Assembly (NCBI GenBank): GCA_039026915.1
Contig: JBCCLJ010000008.1
Span: forward strand, 1-64,000
DNA from: JBCCLJ01 sp039026915
GTDB lineage: Bacteria > Acidobacteriota > Thermoanaerobaculia > Multivoradales > Multivoraceae
Reading direction: 5' to 3'
DNA: 64,000 nucleotides
Position numbers and translations under genes: made by a program. The notes under the pieces were generated by a model, which saw only the letters and a list, made by a program, of their open reading frames with translations, searched no databases and was not told where the DNA came from. Position 1 is the stretch's first letter; each line of letters opens with the position of its first letter. Shown piece after piece: positions 1 to 8,136 of the stretch.

Positions 1-226
1 CCTCGGTACCCTCGATCTTGTCGGCGAGATCTTCGAAGAACGCTCCCTGAAGTGCTCCGCCCGGAACGAGGAAGCTGTCGTCGTCCTCGATCTCGAGGTT
101 CAGCGTCGACAGAAAGCTGCTGTCTTCGCCGACCTCGCTGTCGAGGAATTCGCGACGGTCCTCAGGGGTCAGCTCGCGCGCGCGGTCGATCAATTCCCGC
201 GCCGTGGCCTGATCTGTCCTGTTCAT
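1..226 (-). CDS. Partial protein, possible N-terminus of a Ser/Thr kinase
   Basis: Reading leftward from an ATG at 226, 75 codons are open and run off the window. The visible part is acidic and contains a PEDRREFLD segment followed about 30 residues later by an FLVPGGAL segment. That pattern resembles the short helical region preceding the kinase domain in many acidobacterial Ser/Thr kinases (usually like ELPPEERAAFLD, then an F-L-x-P element). No kinase motif lies in the window, so the assignment is tentative. The gene lies downstream of the TonB-receptor terminator and is probably transcribed separately. Confidence 0.45.
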   Translation of the reverse strand, partial: MNRTDQATARELIDRARELTPEDRREFLDSEVGEDSSFLSTLNLEIEDDDSFLVPGGALQGAFFEDLADKIEGTE

Positions 227-292
227 GAAACAGCCCGGACGATACCAGCGTCGCGGCATCGGTTGGGCCTTTGTTCGGTTCGTGCGGGCAAA

Positions 293-322
293 CAAAAAAG
301 GGCCTCCCGAAGGAGACCCTTT
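293..322 (-). terminator. Intrinsic terminator after the TonB-dependent receptor
   Basis: The hairpin arms are 297-307 and 312-322 (AAAGGG-CTCC against GGAG-CCCTTT, one mismatch, CGAA loop). Read on the minus strand, the stem is followed by TTTTTTGTTTG. The U-run lies on the minus-strand side, so it terminates the receptor transcript. Confidence 0.75.
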
Positions 323-333
323 CTCTTGTGCGC

Positions 334-410
334 CTCGGCTAGCCGTGTGCTTTCTCAGAGTTTTGGCCCTGAGAAAGCCACAGCTAGGCGAGCTTCAGCC
401 GAAGGCTGAA
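334..410. repeat. Cluster of inverted repeats downstream of the TonB receptor
   Basis: Two further foldable elements lie between the receptor stop and the terminator. 394-410 is a perfect 7-bp stem (TTCAGCC/GGCTGAA) with a 3-base loop. 334-392 is a two-tier inverted repeat: outer arms 334-347 and 379-392 are imperfect, and inner arms 350-358 and 369-377 (CTTTCTCAG/CTGAGAAAG) are perfect. They could protect the 3' end of the mRNA or be a mobile REP-like element. No coding potential is seen. Confidence 0.55.
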
Positions 411-416
411 TCTCGA

Positions 417-3401
417 CTAGAAGCTGAGGCGGACGCCGTACTCGATCTGGCGCTGCTGCGTGAGCAGATTGTTCGGAATGCCGAACTCCGGGTTCACCGC
501 GCCGCTCGAGAGCGTCGGGTCGGTCTGCGAACCGCCGACCGTGAAAGCGTTCTCGTCGAAGAGGTTGAACGCCTGCAGGTAGAAGTCGGCCTGGTAGTTC
601 TCCCCGAAGGTGAAGAACTTCGAGAAGCGCAGATCGACGGTGGTGACGTCCTCGTTCGTGAACTGGTTTCGCTGGGTCAGCTGACCGTTGATGACGGCGA
701 GAGCGTCGTCACCGAAGAAACCGTTGCCGAACGGGTAGTTGTGCACGTCGACCGACTGCTCCTGTGCGGAGAACGGCGTGCCGTCGCGATACTCGAAGAC
801 ACCCGAGACCTTGATCTCCCAGGGCAGCTCGTACACGGCGGTCACGACGAAACGGTTCTCGACGTTGCGGTCCGACAGGCCCCAGTCGTAGCCAGGGTTG
901 GTGATGTCGGTGATCGTGACGCCGGTGGCCGAGCGCTCGTTGGAGTCGTCGTCCTCGTCCTCGGACCACGTGTAGTGGGCGTCGAGCGAGAAGCCGTTCG
1001 AGTAGCGCTTGCGAACCGCGAACGTCAGGGCTTTGTACTCCGAGTTGCCGATGGAACGACGAACCAGGATCTGGTTGATGATCGTGTCCTCGAGACCCAG
1101 CGCCGCGGCACCCGGGCGGGCGTCGGCGTAGATCGGGCGGCCGAACTCGTCGTAGCGCTCGATCTGGCGGTTGATGTCGACGTTGCGCTGAAGGTTGTCA
1201 CCCTCGGCGTAGATGGCGTCGACCTTGGCCGTCCAGTCGGAGCTGAGCGTGCGCTCGTAGCCGACGTTGACGCGAACCGTCTCGGCCAGCTCCCAGTCCG
1301 GGTCGACGAAGGAGCTCGAAGGCACCGTTGCAGCCGGCGGGTTCTGGTTCGGAATCTGCTGTCCCAGCGGAACGAAGCCGGTCTGGCCCGGGCTGACCGT
1401 GATGCGGCCGAAGTTCGGGAAGATACCGTTCTCCTGGATCTGGCTGGCAAACAGCAGCGTCGCGGTACGGCCGAAGAAGAGGCCGGCGCCGGCGCGGAAG
1501 ACGTCAGTGCCGTTCGGGCTCCAAGCGAGGCCGACGCGAGGGCCGATGTTGTCCGTGTCGTCCGGAATGCTGCGACCGTCGCCGAAGACGTGGTCGAGGT
1601 TGTCCGGGTTGTACTCGGCCTCGTAGCGGATGCCGTAGTTGAGGGTCAGGTCGCCCGTCTTCCAGGTGTCCTGGGCGTAGATGCCGAGTGACTCCTGCGC
1701 CTCGTCGTAGTTCGGGAACTGGACGTTACCGAAGTAGATGCGAGCGCGGCCGGCATCGTTGTTGAGGAAATCCTCGACCGAGAAGAAGTCGTAGCGACCG
1801 TCGCGCGAGCCCGCGAAGAGCTGCTTGAGGTCGTCGTCGGAGTAGTCGACGCCGAACTTCATGTCGTGCGCTCCGAAGAGGTACGAGAAGTCGTTGCGGA
1901 GCTGCGTCTGCGTCTCTTCGACGAAGATCGGCAGGAAGTCGAACTTGCCGACCGAGGCGAAGACGCCCGGCAGCAGGAAGCGAACCTGCGCTTCGATCGG
2001 CTGACCGACGCGCTGCGACAGACGGTCGAGGTCGTCCGTTGCGTACTGGAAGCGGAACTCGTTGACGGCGTTGGCGCCGATGATCGATGTCCAGGAACCG
2101 ATCGCGGAGAGCGTCTCCTCGACCTTCAGCGACTCTTCGTCGAGGAACCCGGAGGTGCGCTCGTAGTCGGTGAAGTTGAGGCGAAGAGAAGCCTGCTGGG
2201 TGTCGGTGAACTGCTGGTCGATCTTGCCGAAGAGAATCGTGTTGTCGACCGAGCGCACGAAGTTGCCCTGAGCGGTGCCGTCAGCGCGACGCTCGAAGCC
2301 GTCGACGAGAGCGGCGAAGTCCGGCTCGTTCTGAGCGCGGAGGAGGATGGCGTCGTAGGCGCTGAGGCAGTTCAGCGAGCCGGAAGCGCCGCAGCCGTCC
2401 CAGTCGGTCTCGACGCTGATCGTGCGCGAGAAGGGCTCGTCGCGACCGACGAAGTCACCCGCGAGGAAGAAGTGCGTCTTGTCCTGCTTGATCGGACCGC
2501 CGAGCGAGAGGCCCCAGTCGAGGCGCTCGAACTCGTCGACCGGCGCGGAGCCGTCGACGCCGCGGAAGTCGTCCAGCGGTGACGAAGGCAGGTCGGCGGC
2601 GCCGGCGTCGTCGCGGTACTGCGCGAAGACGCTGCCCTGGAAGGCGTTGGTGCCGGACTTGGTCACGACGTTGATCGAGCCACCGCCGGAACGACCGAAC
2701 TCGGGCGAGAACTCGTTGACCACGATCTTGAACTCCTGCACGGAGTCCTGCGCGATGATCAGGCCGTCGTTCTCCGTCGCCTCACCGCCGCGGCCGTAGC
2801 CGAAGAAAGTGGACTTGTTGTTCGCGCCGTCGACGTTGAGATCGGTGTAGATGCCGCGCTGGCCGCTCATCGTCAGGAAGCCGCGACTGCGGTCGACCAG
2901 CACCGTCGGGGTCAGGGTCGCGAAGGTGGTGAAGTCGCGGCCGTTGATCGGCAGGTTGTCGATGGCGACTTCGTCGACGTAGTTGGCGGCGGAGGTGCGG
3001 GAGACCTCGATGAGAGGGGTCTCTGCGGTGACCGTGATGACCTCGGTGGTCGACTCGACCTGCATCTGCAGGTTGATGTCTTTGACCTGCCGCGTGAGGA
3101 TCTGGATGTTCTCCTGACGAATCGTCTGAAGGCCCTCGAGCGATGCCACGACCTCGTAGACGCCGGGGCGCAGAGCCTTGGCGTTGTAAGCACCGCTGGC
3201 ATTGGTGATCACCGTACGGCCGATGCCAGTGTCCTGGTTCTTGACGGTGACGGTGACGCCGGGGAGCGGGCTACCGCTGGCGTCGGTAATGGTGCCCTGG
3301 ATCTCTCCCGTCACCACCTGGGCAGCGGCAGGTGCGGAGACCAGCAGCAGCGCGGCGGTGAGCAGGCAGAACACGCCAGGAGCGAACGAAAAGCGCTTCA
3401 T
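417..3401 (-). CDS. TonB-dependent receptor, Oar-like, with carboxypeptidase-regulatory domain
   Basis: The 994-residue protein is an outer-membrane active transporter. It has a signal peptide (1-28, cleavage after APAAA/Q), a carboxypeptidase-regulatory-like beta-sandwich (about 32-115), a plug domain (about 140-255, with LPINGRDFTTF and the motif SPEFGRSGGGSINVVTKSG) and a long beta-barrel ending in Phe, as BAM substrates do. Start: the ATG at 3401 is preceded by GAGAGG at about 7 nt; an upstream in-frame start at 3431 would put ten hydrophilic residues before the signal peptide. This architecture is expanded in Acidobacteriota, where such receptors are thought to import glycans or peptides. 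The substrate here is unknown and no substrate-specific enzyme lies beside it. Confidence 0.92.
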   Translation of the reverse strand: MKRFSFAPGVFCLLTAALLLVSAPAAAQVVTGEIQGTITDASGSPLPGVTVTVKNQDTGIGRTVITNASGAYNAKALRPGVYEVVASLEGLQTIRQENIQILTRQVKDINLQMQVESTTEVITVTAETPLIEVSRTSAANYVDEVAIDNLPINGRDFTTFATLTPTVLVDRSRGFLTMSGQRGIYTDLNVDGANNKSTFFGYGRGGEATENDGLIIAQDSVQEFKIVVNEFSPEFGRSGGGSINVVTKSGTNAFQGSVFAQYRDDAGAADLPSSPLDDFRGVDGSAPVDEFERLDWGLSLGGPIKQDKTHFFLAGDFVGRDEPFSRTISVETDWDGCGASGSLNCLSAYDAILLRAQNEPDFAALVDGFERRADGTAQGNFVRSVDNTILFGKIDQQFTDTQQASLRLNFTDYERTSGFLDEESLKVEETLSAIGSWTSIIGANAVNEFRFQYATDDLDRLSQRVGQPIEAQVRFLLPGVFASVGKFDFLPIFVEETQTQLRNDFSYLFGAHDMKFGVDYSDDDLKQLFAGSRDGRYDFFSVEDFLNNDAGRARIYFGNVQFPNYDEAQESLGIYAQDTWKTGDLTLNYGIRYEAEYNPDNLDHVFGDGRSIPDDTDNIGPRVGLAWSPNGTDVFRAGAGLFFGRTATLLFASQIQENGIFPNFGRITVSPGQTGFVPLGQQIPNQNPPAATVPSSSFVDPDWELAETVRVNVGYERTLSSDWTAKVDAIYAEGDNLQRNVDINRQIERYDEFGRPIYADARPGAAALGLEDTIINQILVRRSIGNSEYKALTFAVRKRYSNGFSLDAHYTWSEDEDDDSNERSATGVTITDITNPGYDWGLSDRNVENRFVVTAVYELPWEIKVSGVFEYRDGTPFSAQEQSVDVHNYPFGNGFFGDDALAVINGQLTQRNQFTNEDVTTVDLRFSKFFTFGENYQADFYLQAFNLFDENAFTVGGSQTDPTLSSGAVNPEFGIPNNLLTQQRQIEYGVRLSF

Positions 3402-3888
3402 GGAATTTCCTCTCTCACGATGAGCGTTCAAAGAGGGCTACGGGAGCCCCAAACGGGACGTCGACTCAGAAGTCGACAAGGGTGGCACGTGGTGCTCTGC
3501 GGCTCCGACCCCCAATGAATCGGCACTGCAAAGACCGTCGTTCTGTGACTTGCGAGGCAGCCTCGCGGATGTGTCTTGAACGCAGCGTAAAGGCGTCGCG
3601 TCGGCTTTGTAAAGACGGCTTTTTGCACGGTTCGCACCAAATCCTCTAAGCCTTTTGGTGTCAGCAGGTTGGCCCTTTCAACAGACCGTCGAACCATCGT
3701 GAGGTCTACGAATTCTCGGGCTTTTTTCGGATCAGCGCGGAATCTCTTGAGGGTGAGCCGCACAAAATGCCGCTGCCTGAAATGAGCGGGAGGCCTCGGC
3801 GCGCGAGTCAGGCGTCAGGGGGCAGCTGGTCGGAGACGAGGACTCGTCGGGGGAGGCTGAGTCGACGCTGCCGCGACGAGGCTCCCGC
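3402..3888. other. Intergenic region, 487 bp
   Basis: This holds the candidate receptor promoter (3584-3613), the inverted repeat at 3552-3566 and the end of the CRTAC1 transcript. An open frame at 3428-3763 (minus, GTG start) lacks a ribosome-binding site and any recognisable motif, and is treated as non-coding. No RNA gene was recognised. Confidence 0.5.
3584..3613 (-). promoter_or_regulatory. Candidate sigma-70 promoter for the TonB receptor
   Basis: On the minus strand, TTTACA (3613-3608) and TACGCT (3589-3584) are separated by 18 bp, in the only relatively AT-rich part of this gap. The predicted start near 3577 leaves a leader of about 175 nt. That leader includes a perfect 7-bp inverted repeat, GCGAGGC-A-GCCTCGC, at 3552-3566. 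Confidence 0.35.
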
Positions 3889-5598
3889 TCAATTCTGTGC
3901 AGCGTCGACCAGGGTGCCGCTTCCTTCGACGAGGTGGTGCGCGGTTCCGGCGATGAGCCCGGCGAAGGTCTCGGACAGACCGGACGGCCAGTCGACGCGG
4001 ACTCGGTCGATCCGCGACGCTGCTGCGAGGCCGAACCAGACGGTCGGCGATCCCTGGGAGAGGTAACCGCTCGATCCCCGGGCCCAGCGAACCAACGTTC
4101 GCGCGCCGACGGTCGCCGTGAGCTTGGCACCCCAACCGTGCACGTTGCTCCGGCTTCCGCTCAGTCGAACCTGACAGGAGTTTCCCGCGGGGCCGTCGTT
4201 GCGCAGTATTCGCGCCGGGCCGTCGTTCTGTGTCACGACGAGGTCGAGGTCGCCGTCTCCGTCGAGGTCTCCCTGTGCGGTTCCGCGTCCGACGAAACGC
4301 CCGAGCGGTGCGAGGCTCTCGGAGACGTCACGGAAACGCCCCGTGCCGTCGTTTTGGAAGAGGAGGAGCGGCTGCGCGTGCGCACGCTCGCTGCTGAACT
4401 CAGTGATGTTGTCGATGATGTGTCCGTTGGTGACGAAGAGGTCGAGGTCACCGTCGTTGTCGAAGTCGATGGCCTCCACGCCGAACCCGACCCACGTCAG
4501 GGAGGGTGCACCGAGTCCCGCGCGCTCGCTGACGTCCTGCCAGAGCTGCGGCGCGATCTCGCGATAGAGGGTGTTGGTCTCCTGGTCGAGGTGGGTGAAG
4601 AAGAGCTCGGGACGGCCGTCGCCGTCGAAGTCCTCCTGGACGAGACCCATGCCTGCTTCGGGCGCTCCGTCGCCGCTCAGAGCGAGGCCCAGCTCGAGTG
4701 CGCTCTCTCGGTACGTCGGAGCGTCTTTCCGACCACCACCCTGGACGGTGGAGAGGTAGACGTGGTTCGGTGTGGAGTCGTTCGCCACGACGATGTCGGC
4801 GAGGCCGTCTTCGTCGAGATCGAGCAGACCGACGCCGAGTCCCTTGGCGTCCTTGCTCTCGGCCAGCCCCGCCGAGTCGGAGACGTCGACGAAGTTCAAT
4901 CCGTTCGCCGACTCCGCACGATTCAGGAAGAGACGATCGGCGGCTCCCGGGTAGATGTCCGGGTGGCAGTAGGCGCGTGTCTTCGACTGCGCGTTGCCGC
5001 ACCAGACGTCCTTTTCGAGGTCGACGGTCAGATAGTTTGCGACGAAGAGATCGAGGTCCCCGTCGTTGTCGGCGTCGAAGAAGCCAGCGCCGGCGCCCCA
5101 CTCGGCGTTCTCCACGCCGGCCTCCGCGACGGCCTCGAAGCGCCCCTCACCGAGGTTGCGCAGAAGCACGTTCTCGCCGAAGTTCGTCACGAAGAGGTCG
5201 AGGTCTCCGTCGCGCTCGAGATCCGCCCACGCGACTCCCATGCCGACGCCTCGGTCGTCTGCACCGGAGCGCTCCGTGGCGTCGGCGAACCGGCCCGGCT
5301 CCTTCTGCAGGAAGAGCTGATTGCGCGACTCCATCGGCGGATCGTCCCGTCGCGGCAGCGGCGCTCCCTGGACGAAGTAGAGATCGAGTCGGCCGTCCCC
5401 GTCGAAGTCGGCGAGCGCGACGCCGGCGCCCATGTTCTCGGGCATGAACTTCTCGCCGGTACCGAAGTGTCGGTGACGGAAGGAGACGCCCCACTCCTCG
5501 GTGACGTCGGTGAAGATCTGAGCACGCGTCTGCGCCGGAGTGGCCAGACCACCGAGCAGCAGGGCGATCGCGAGCATCGACGTTCGCGGGAGGCTCAA
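3889..5598 (-). CDS. CRTAC1-family FG-GAP/VCBS repeat protein with ASPIC/UnbV domain
   Basis: The 569-residue secreted protein has a signal peptide (about 1-26, ending TRAQ) and at least six FG-GAP/VCBS repeats carrying Ca-binding D-x-D-x-D-G loops (DFDGDGRLDLYF, DADNDGDLDLFV, DLDGDGDLDLVV). Its C-terminal ASPIC/UnbV domain spans about 473-560. It is predicted to be an extracellular beta-propeller, possibly for adhesion or polymer binding; no enzymatic residue is recognisable. Start: TTG at 5598, with GGAAAGGG a few bases upstream and one base after the stop of the TPR gene, implying coupled translation. The first ATG, eight codons in, has no binding site. CRTAC1 and TPR proteins often occur together in Acidobacteriota. 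Confidence 0.88.
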   Translation of the reverse strand: MSLPRTSMLAIALLLGGLATPAQTRAQIFTDVTEEWGVSFRHRHFGTGEKFMPENMGAGVALADFDGDGRLDLYFVQGAPLPRRDDPPMESRNQLFLQKEPGRFADATERSGADDRGVGMGVAWADLERDGDLDLFVTNFGENVLLRNLGEGRFEAVAEAGVENAEWGAGAGFFDADNDGDLDLFVANYLTVDLEKDVWCGNAQSKTRAYCHPDIYPGAADRLFLNRAESANGLNFVDVSDSAGLAESKDAKGLGVGLLDLDEDGLADIVVANDSTPNHVYLSTVQGGGRKDAPTYRESALELGLALSGDGAPEAGMGLVQEDFDGDGRPELFFTHLDQETNTLYREIAPQLWQDVSERAGLGAPSLTWVGFGVEAIDFDNDGDLDLFVTNGHIIDNITEFSSERAHAQPLLLFQNDGTGRFRDVSESLAPLGRFVGRGTAQGDLDGDGDLDLVVTQNDGPARILRNDGPAGNSCQVRLSGSRSNVHGWGAKLTATVGARTLVRWARGSSGYLSQGSPTVWFGLAAASRIDRVRVDWPSGLSETFAGLIAGTAHHLVEGSGTLVDAAQN

Positions 5599-5599
5599 G

Positions 5600-6904
5600 T
5601 CAGCCCTTTCCGGCGCGGGCCCGAGCCTCTCTCGACAGGCGCCACTGCTCGGCGCTCTCGGCGCCGCGTCCGAGCTGGCTCAGCACCTGTGCGTACGCAG
5701 CGTGCACGTCTCCGGTCGACAGGCCGACGTCGATCGCCGTCTGGAGATGCTGTGCCGCGTCGTCGAAGCGCTGCTGCTGGAGAGCGATGCCGCCCAGCAG
5801 CGCGTGCGCCTCGCCGAGGCGGGGCTCGAGAGTGATCGCTGCCTTCAGCGCACCGACCGCGCCGCCGAAGTCTCCGGTGCTGCGGCGGAACGCGCCGGCG
5901 AGATAGTGGTACTCGACGCGCTGAGGTGCGGCGTCGCGCGCTCGATCGATCGCTTCGAGCGCTGCGGCGATGCGCTCCATGGAGAAGAGGATCTTCGCCT
6001 TGAGTGCCCAGGCACGGTCGGAATCGGGGGCCTGTTGGAGGGCGCGCTCGACTTCGCGGAGTGCTGCGTCGAGCTGGTTCGACGAAGCGAGCTCCTGCGC
6101 GCGGTTGAGCGTCGTGCCGTGCTCTCGCGCCTGCGCCTCGGCTTGTTCGTCGGCGGAGCGCAGGACTCGAGAGCGAGCCATGGCTTCTTCGGCCTCGGCC
6201 TCGCGTCCGGCGAGCCGCAGTGCGGTCGCTCGTCGAAAGGCGACGGCGGGAACATCGGGGTGACTCGCGGAAGCGGCGTTCAAGAGCTCGACCGCTTCGT
6301 CGAACGCGCCGCGCTCGATCGCCAGCTCGCCGAGCGTCAGGCGTACGGCAACGGGGCCGTCGGCCTCGAGCTCCAGCGCTCGGCGCAACGGTGCCTCAGC
6401 TTCGTCCCTGAGCTCCGGATCGGCGGCAAGGGCAAGGCCGAGCGCTTGCAGCAGCTCCGGCGCTTCGCCGACGCGTTCGATCGCCTCCTGGGCCGTCGCC
6501 GCTGCTCGAGCGGCGAGACCGCGGCGCAGCTGGAGTCCTGCCTTCTCGGCGAGCAGGGGCACCGCGTCGGGCGCGCGCTCCAGACCGTCTCGAACGAGAT
6601 CGAGAGCGCTCTGCTCTTCGCCCGCGTCCCGCAGCAGGAGGGCCGGGAGCAGGTAGGCCTCGATGAGGTCGGGCGCACGCCTGCGAGCCTCGGCGTAGGC
6701 CAGCAGGGCCTGGTCGGTGGCTCCGAGCCGGCTCAGAGCGCGCCCCAGCGCGACGGCGGGGGCAGGGGAAGCGGGATCCGCAGCCAGCGCTTGCCGTGCC
6801 GACTCGATCTCGGTGACCGCCTGCGGCTTCGCGCTCGCAACGTCAGCGCAGAGGAGGCTGAGGAAGGCCGGCAGAGCGAAGAGGATGCGGGAGAGATTCG
6901 ACAT
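5600..6904 (-). CDS. Secreted tetratricopeptide-repeat protein
   Basis: The 434-residue protein has a signal peptide (about 1-25, ending VASA) followed almost entirely by helical TPR-type repeats with alternating small and large residues, including LGRALSRLGATDQALLAYAEA near residue 53 and AHALLGGIALQQQRFDDAAQHLQTA near the C-terminus. TPRs are protein-protein scaffolds; the partner is not evident, but the CRTAC1 protein encoded one base downstream is the obvious candidate. There is no catalytic domain. The ATG at 6904 has a weak AGG upstream. Confidence 0.85.
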   Translation of the reverse strand: MSNLSRILFALPAFLSLLCADVASAKPQAVTEIESARQALAADPASPAPAVALGRALSRLGATDQALLAYAEARRRAPDLIEAYLLPALLLRDAGEEQSALDLVRDGLERAPDAVPLLAEKAGLQLRRGLAARAAATAQEAIERVGEAPELLQALGLALAADPELRDEAEAPLRRALELEADGPVAVRLTLGELAIERGAFDEAVELLNAASASHPDVPAVAFRRATALRLAGREAEAEEAMARSRVLRSADEQAEAQAREHGTTLNRAQELASSNQLDAALREVERALQQAPDSDRAWALKAKILFSMERIAAALEAIDRARDAAPQRVEYHYLAGAFRRSTGDFGGAVGALKAAITLEPRLGEAHALLGGIALQQQRFDDAAQHLQTAIDVGLSTGDVHAAYAQVLSQLGRGAESAEQWRLSREARARAGKG

Positions 6905-6956
6905 GAAGGGACCTGAAGAAAAGAGCGATCAACAACGAGCCCATTCTACGAGCAGT

Positions 6957-6979
6957 GGGAGCTCGCAGGGCGAGCTTCC
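6957..6979 (-). terminator. Hairpin after the metal-transport operon
   Basis: This is a stem of about 10 bp (6957-6966 with 6970-6979, core AGCTCGC/GCGAGCT, 3-base loop) 50 bp past the last permease gene. There is no U-run, so it may be a 3'-end stabiliser or weak terminator rather than a classical intrinsic terminator. Confidence 0.35.
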
Positions 6980-7029
6980 AGCTCCGCCGGCTCCGAACCT
7001 CGACGTTGGCAGGCCGTGGCCAGCAGCCT

Positions 7030-8136
7030 TCAGACTCCGTGACGCAGAGGCAGATGCCCCGACCGCTCGATCTCCTGCTCTCCGGCGGCGGTCAACTGCA
7101 CCTTCGCGCCGTCCCGCGAGACCCAACCGCGATGCTCGAGGTCGTCGACGAGACGTCCCAGCCGTCGCGGACGCCAGGAGAAGCGTTGGCCGAGAAGATC
7201 GAGTGACGTGCTCTCGCTGTCTCGTCCCAGATGCAGAAGCACCATCCGGCCGGCCACCGACTCCAGGACGCGTCGGCGTCGCAGGCGCTTGGCGAGCAGC
7301 CCGTGCTGCGGTGAGACGATGAAGACCAGCCCGAAGAGCAGTCCGGCCGCGGTGGCCATGGCGCCCGCGATCGAAGCGTCGAGCCAGCGTGCGCCGGCGT
7401 AGCCGAGGATCGCCGAGAGCGCTCCGAAACCTGTGGCGAGCGCGAGCATCATCTCGAGCCGGTCGGTCAGCAGGTAGGCCGTCGCCGGCGGCACGATCAG
7501 CATGGCGACGACCAGGATGGCGCCGACCGACTCGAACGCGCCGACCACGGTGATCGAGACCGCGGTCATCAGCGCGTAGTGCAGCACGACCGGCGAGAAG
7601 CCGAGGGCCGCGCTGAGCGCGCTGTCGAAGGTCGAGAGCTTGAGCTCCTTGAAGAGAAAGATCACGAGCGCGAGGTTGAGGAGGAGCGTCGCGCCGTTCG
7701 TCCACAGCGCCTTGGGCCCGAGGTTCACGTCGCCGAGCTGCAGCACGTCCCACGGTGCGTAGGCGATCTCGCCGTAGAGCACGCAGTCGAGATCGAGGTC
7801 GACCTGGCCCGCGAGTCGACTGACGAGAAGCACGCCGAGTGCGAAGAGTGCGGGGAAGACGACGCCGATCGAAGCGTCCGCCTTGAGAAGTCTCGTACGG
7901 TGCGCCAACTCGACGAGGAGGACCGTCAACACACCGAGCGCTCCGGCGCCGATCAGCATCGGTACCGGGCTCCTCGATCCGCTGATCAGAAAGGCGATGA
8001 CGATGCCGGGCAGAACCGCGTGACTGATCGCGTCGCCGAGCAGCGCCATCTTGCGCAGAACGAGAAAGCTGCCGACGAGGGCGCAGGATGCTGCGACGAG
8101 AACCGCCACCAGCAGGATGACGAGCGTCGGACTCAT
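7030..8136 (-). CDS. Mn/Zn-type ABC permease with C-terminal winged-helix-like tail
   Basis: The 368-residue protein is an ABC-3 family permease of metal-chelate importers (ZnuB/MntB/TroC-D type). Residues 1-280 form about eight membrane helices, with the family motif LLGDAISHAVLPGI near residue 33. Residues from about 290 are soluble and look like a winged helix (SLDLLGQRFSWRPRRLGRLVDDL, then VQLTAAGEQEIERSG). Ordinary permeases of this family stop near 280-300 residues. The start overlaps the stop of the preceding permease by 4 bases, so translation is coupled. It probably forms a heterodimeric membrane channel with that permease, powered by the ATPase encoded at 9418-10215. Confidence 0.88.
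   Translation of the reverse strand: MSPTLVILLVAVLVAASCALVGSFLVLRKMALLGDAISHAVLPGIVIAFLISGSRSPVPMLIGAGALGVLTVLLVELAHRTRLLKADASIGVVFPALFALGVLLVSRLAGQVDLDLDCVLYGEIAYAPWDVLQLGDVNLGPKALWTNGATLLLNLALVIFLFKELKLSTFDSALSAALGFSPVVLHYALMTAVSITVVGAFESVGAILVVAMLIVPPATAYLLTDRLEMMLALATGFGALSAILGYAGARWLDASIAGAMATAAGLLFGLVFIVSPQHGLLAKRLRRRRVLESVAGRMVLLHLGRDSESTSLDLLGQRFSWRPRRLGRLVDDLEHRGWVSRDGAKVQLTAAGEQEIERSGHLPLRHGV

Noticed and set aside
225..1691. Long plus-strand open frame of 488 codons
   Set aside because: It lies antisense to the TonB-dependent receptor. GC-rich codon structure creates such frames; the translation is low complexity (Val/Arg/Glu-rich) with no motifs.
3428..3763. 111-codon minus-strand frame upstream of the TonB receptor
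   Set aside because: GTG start without a Shine-Dalgarno sequence, overlaps the candidate promoter and the receptor's leader, and shows no motif.
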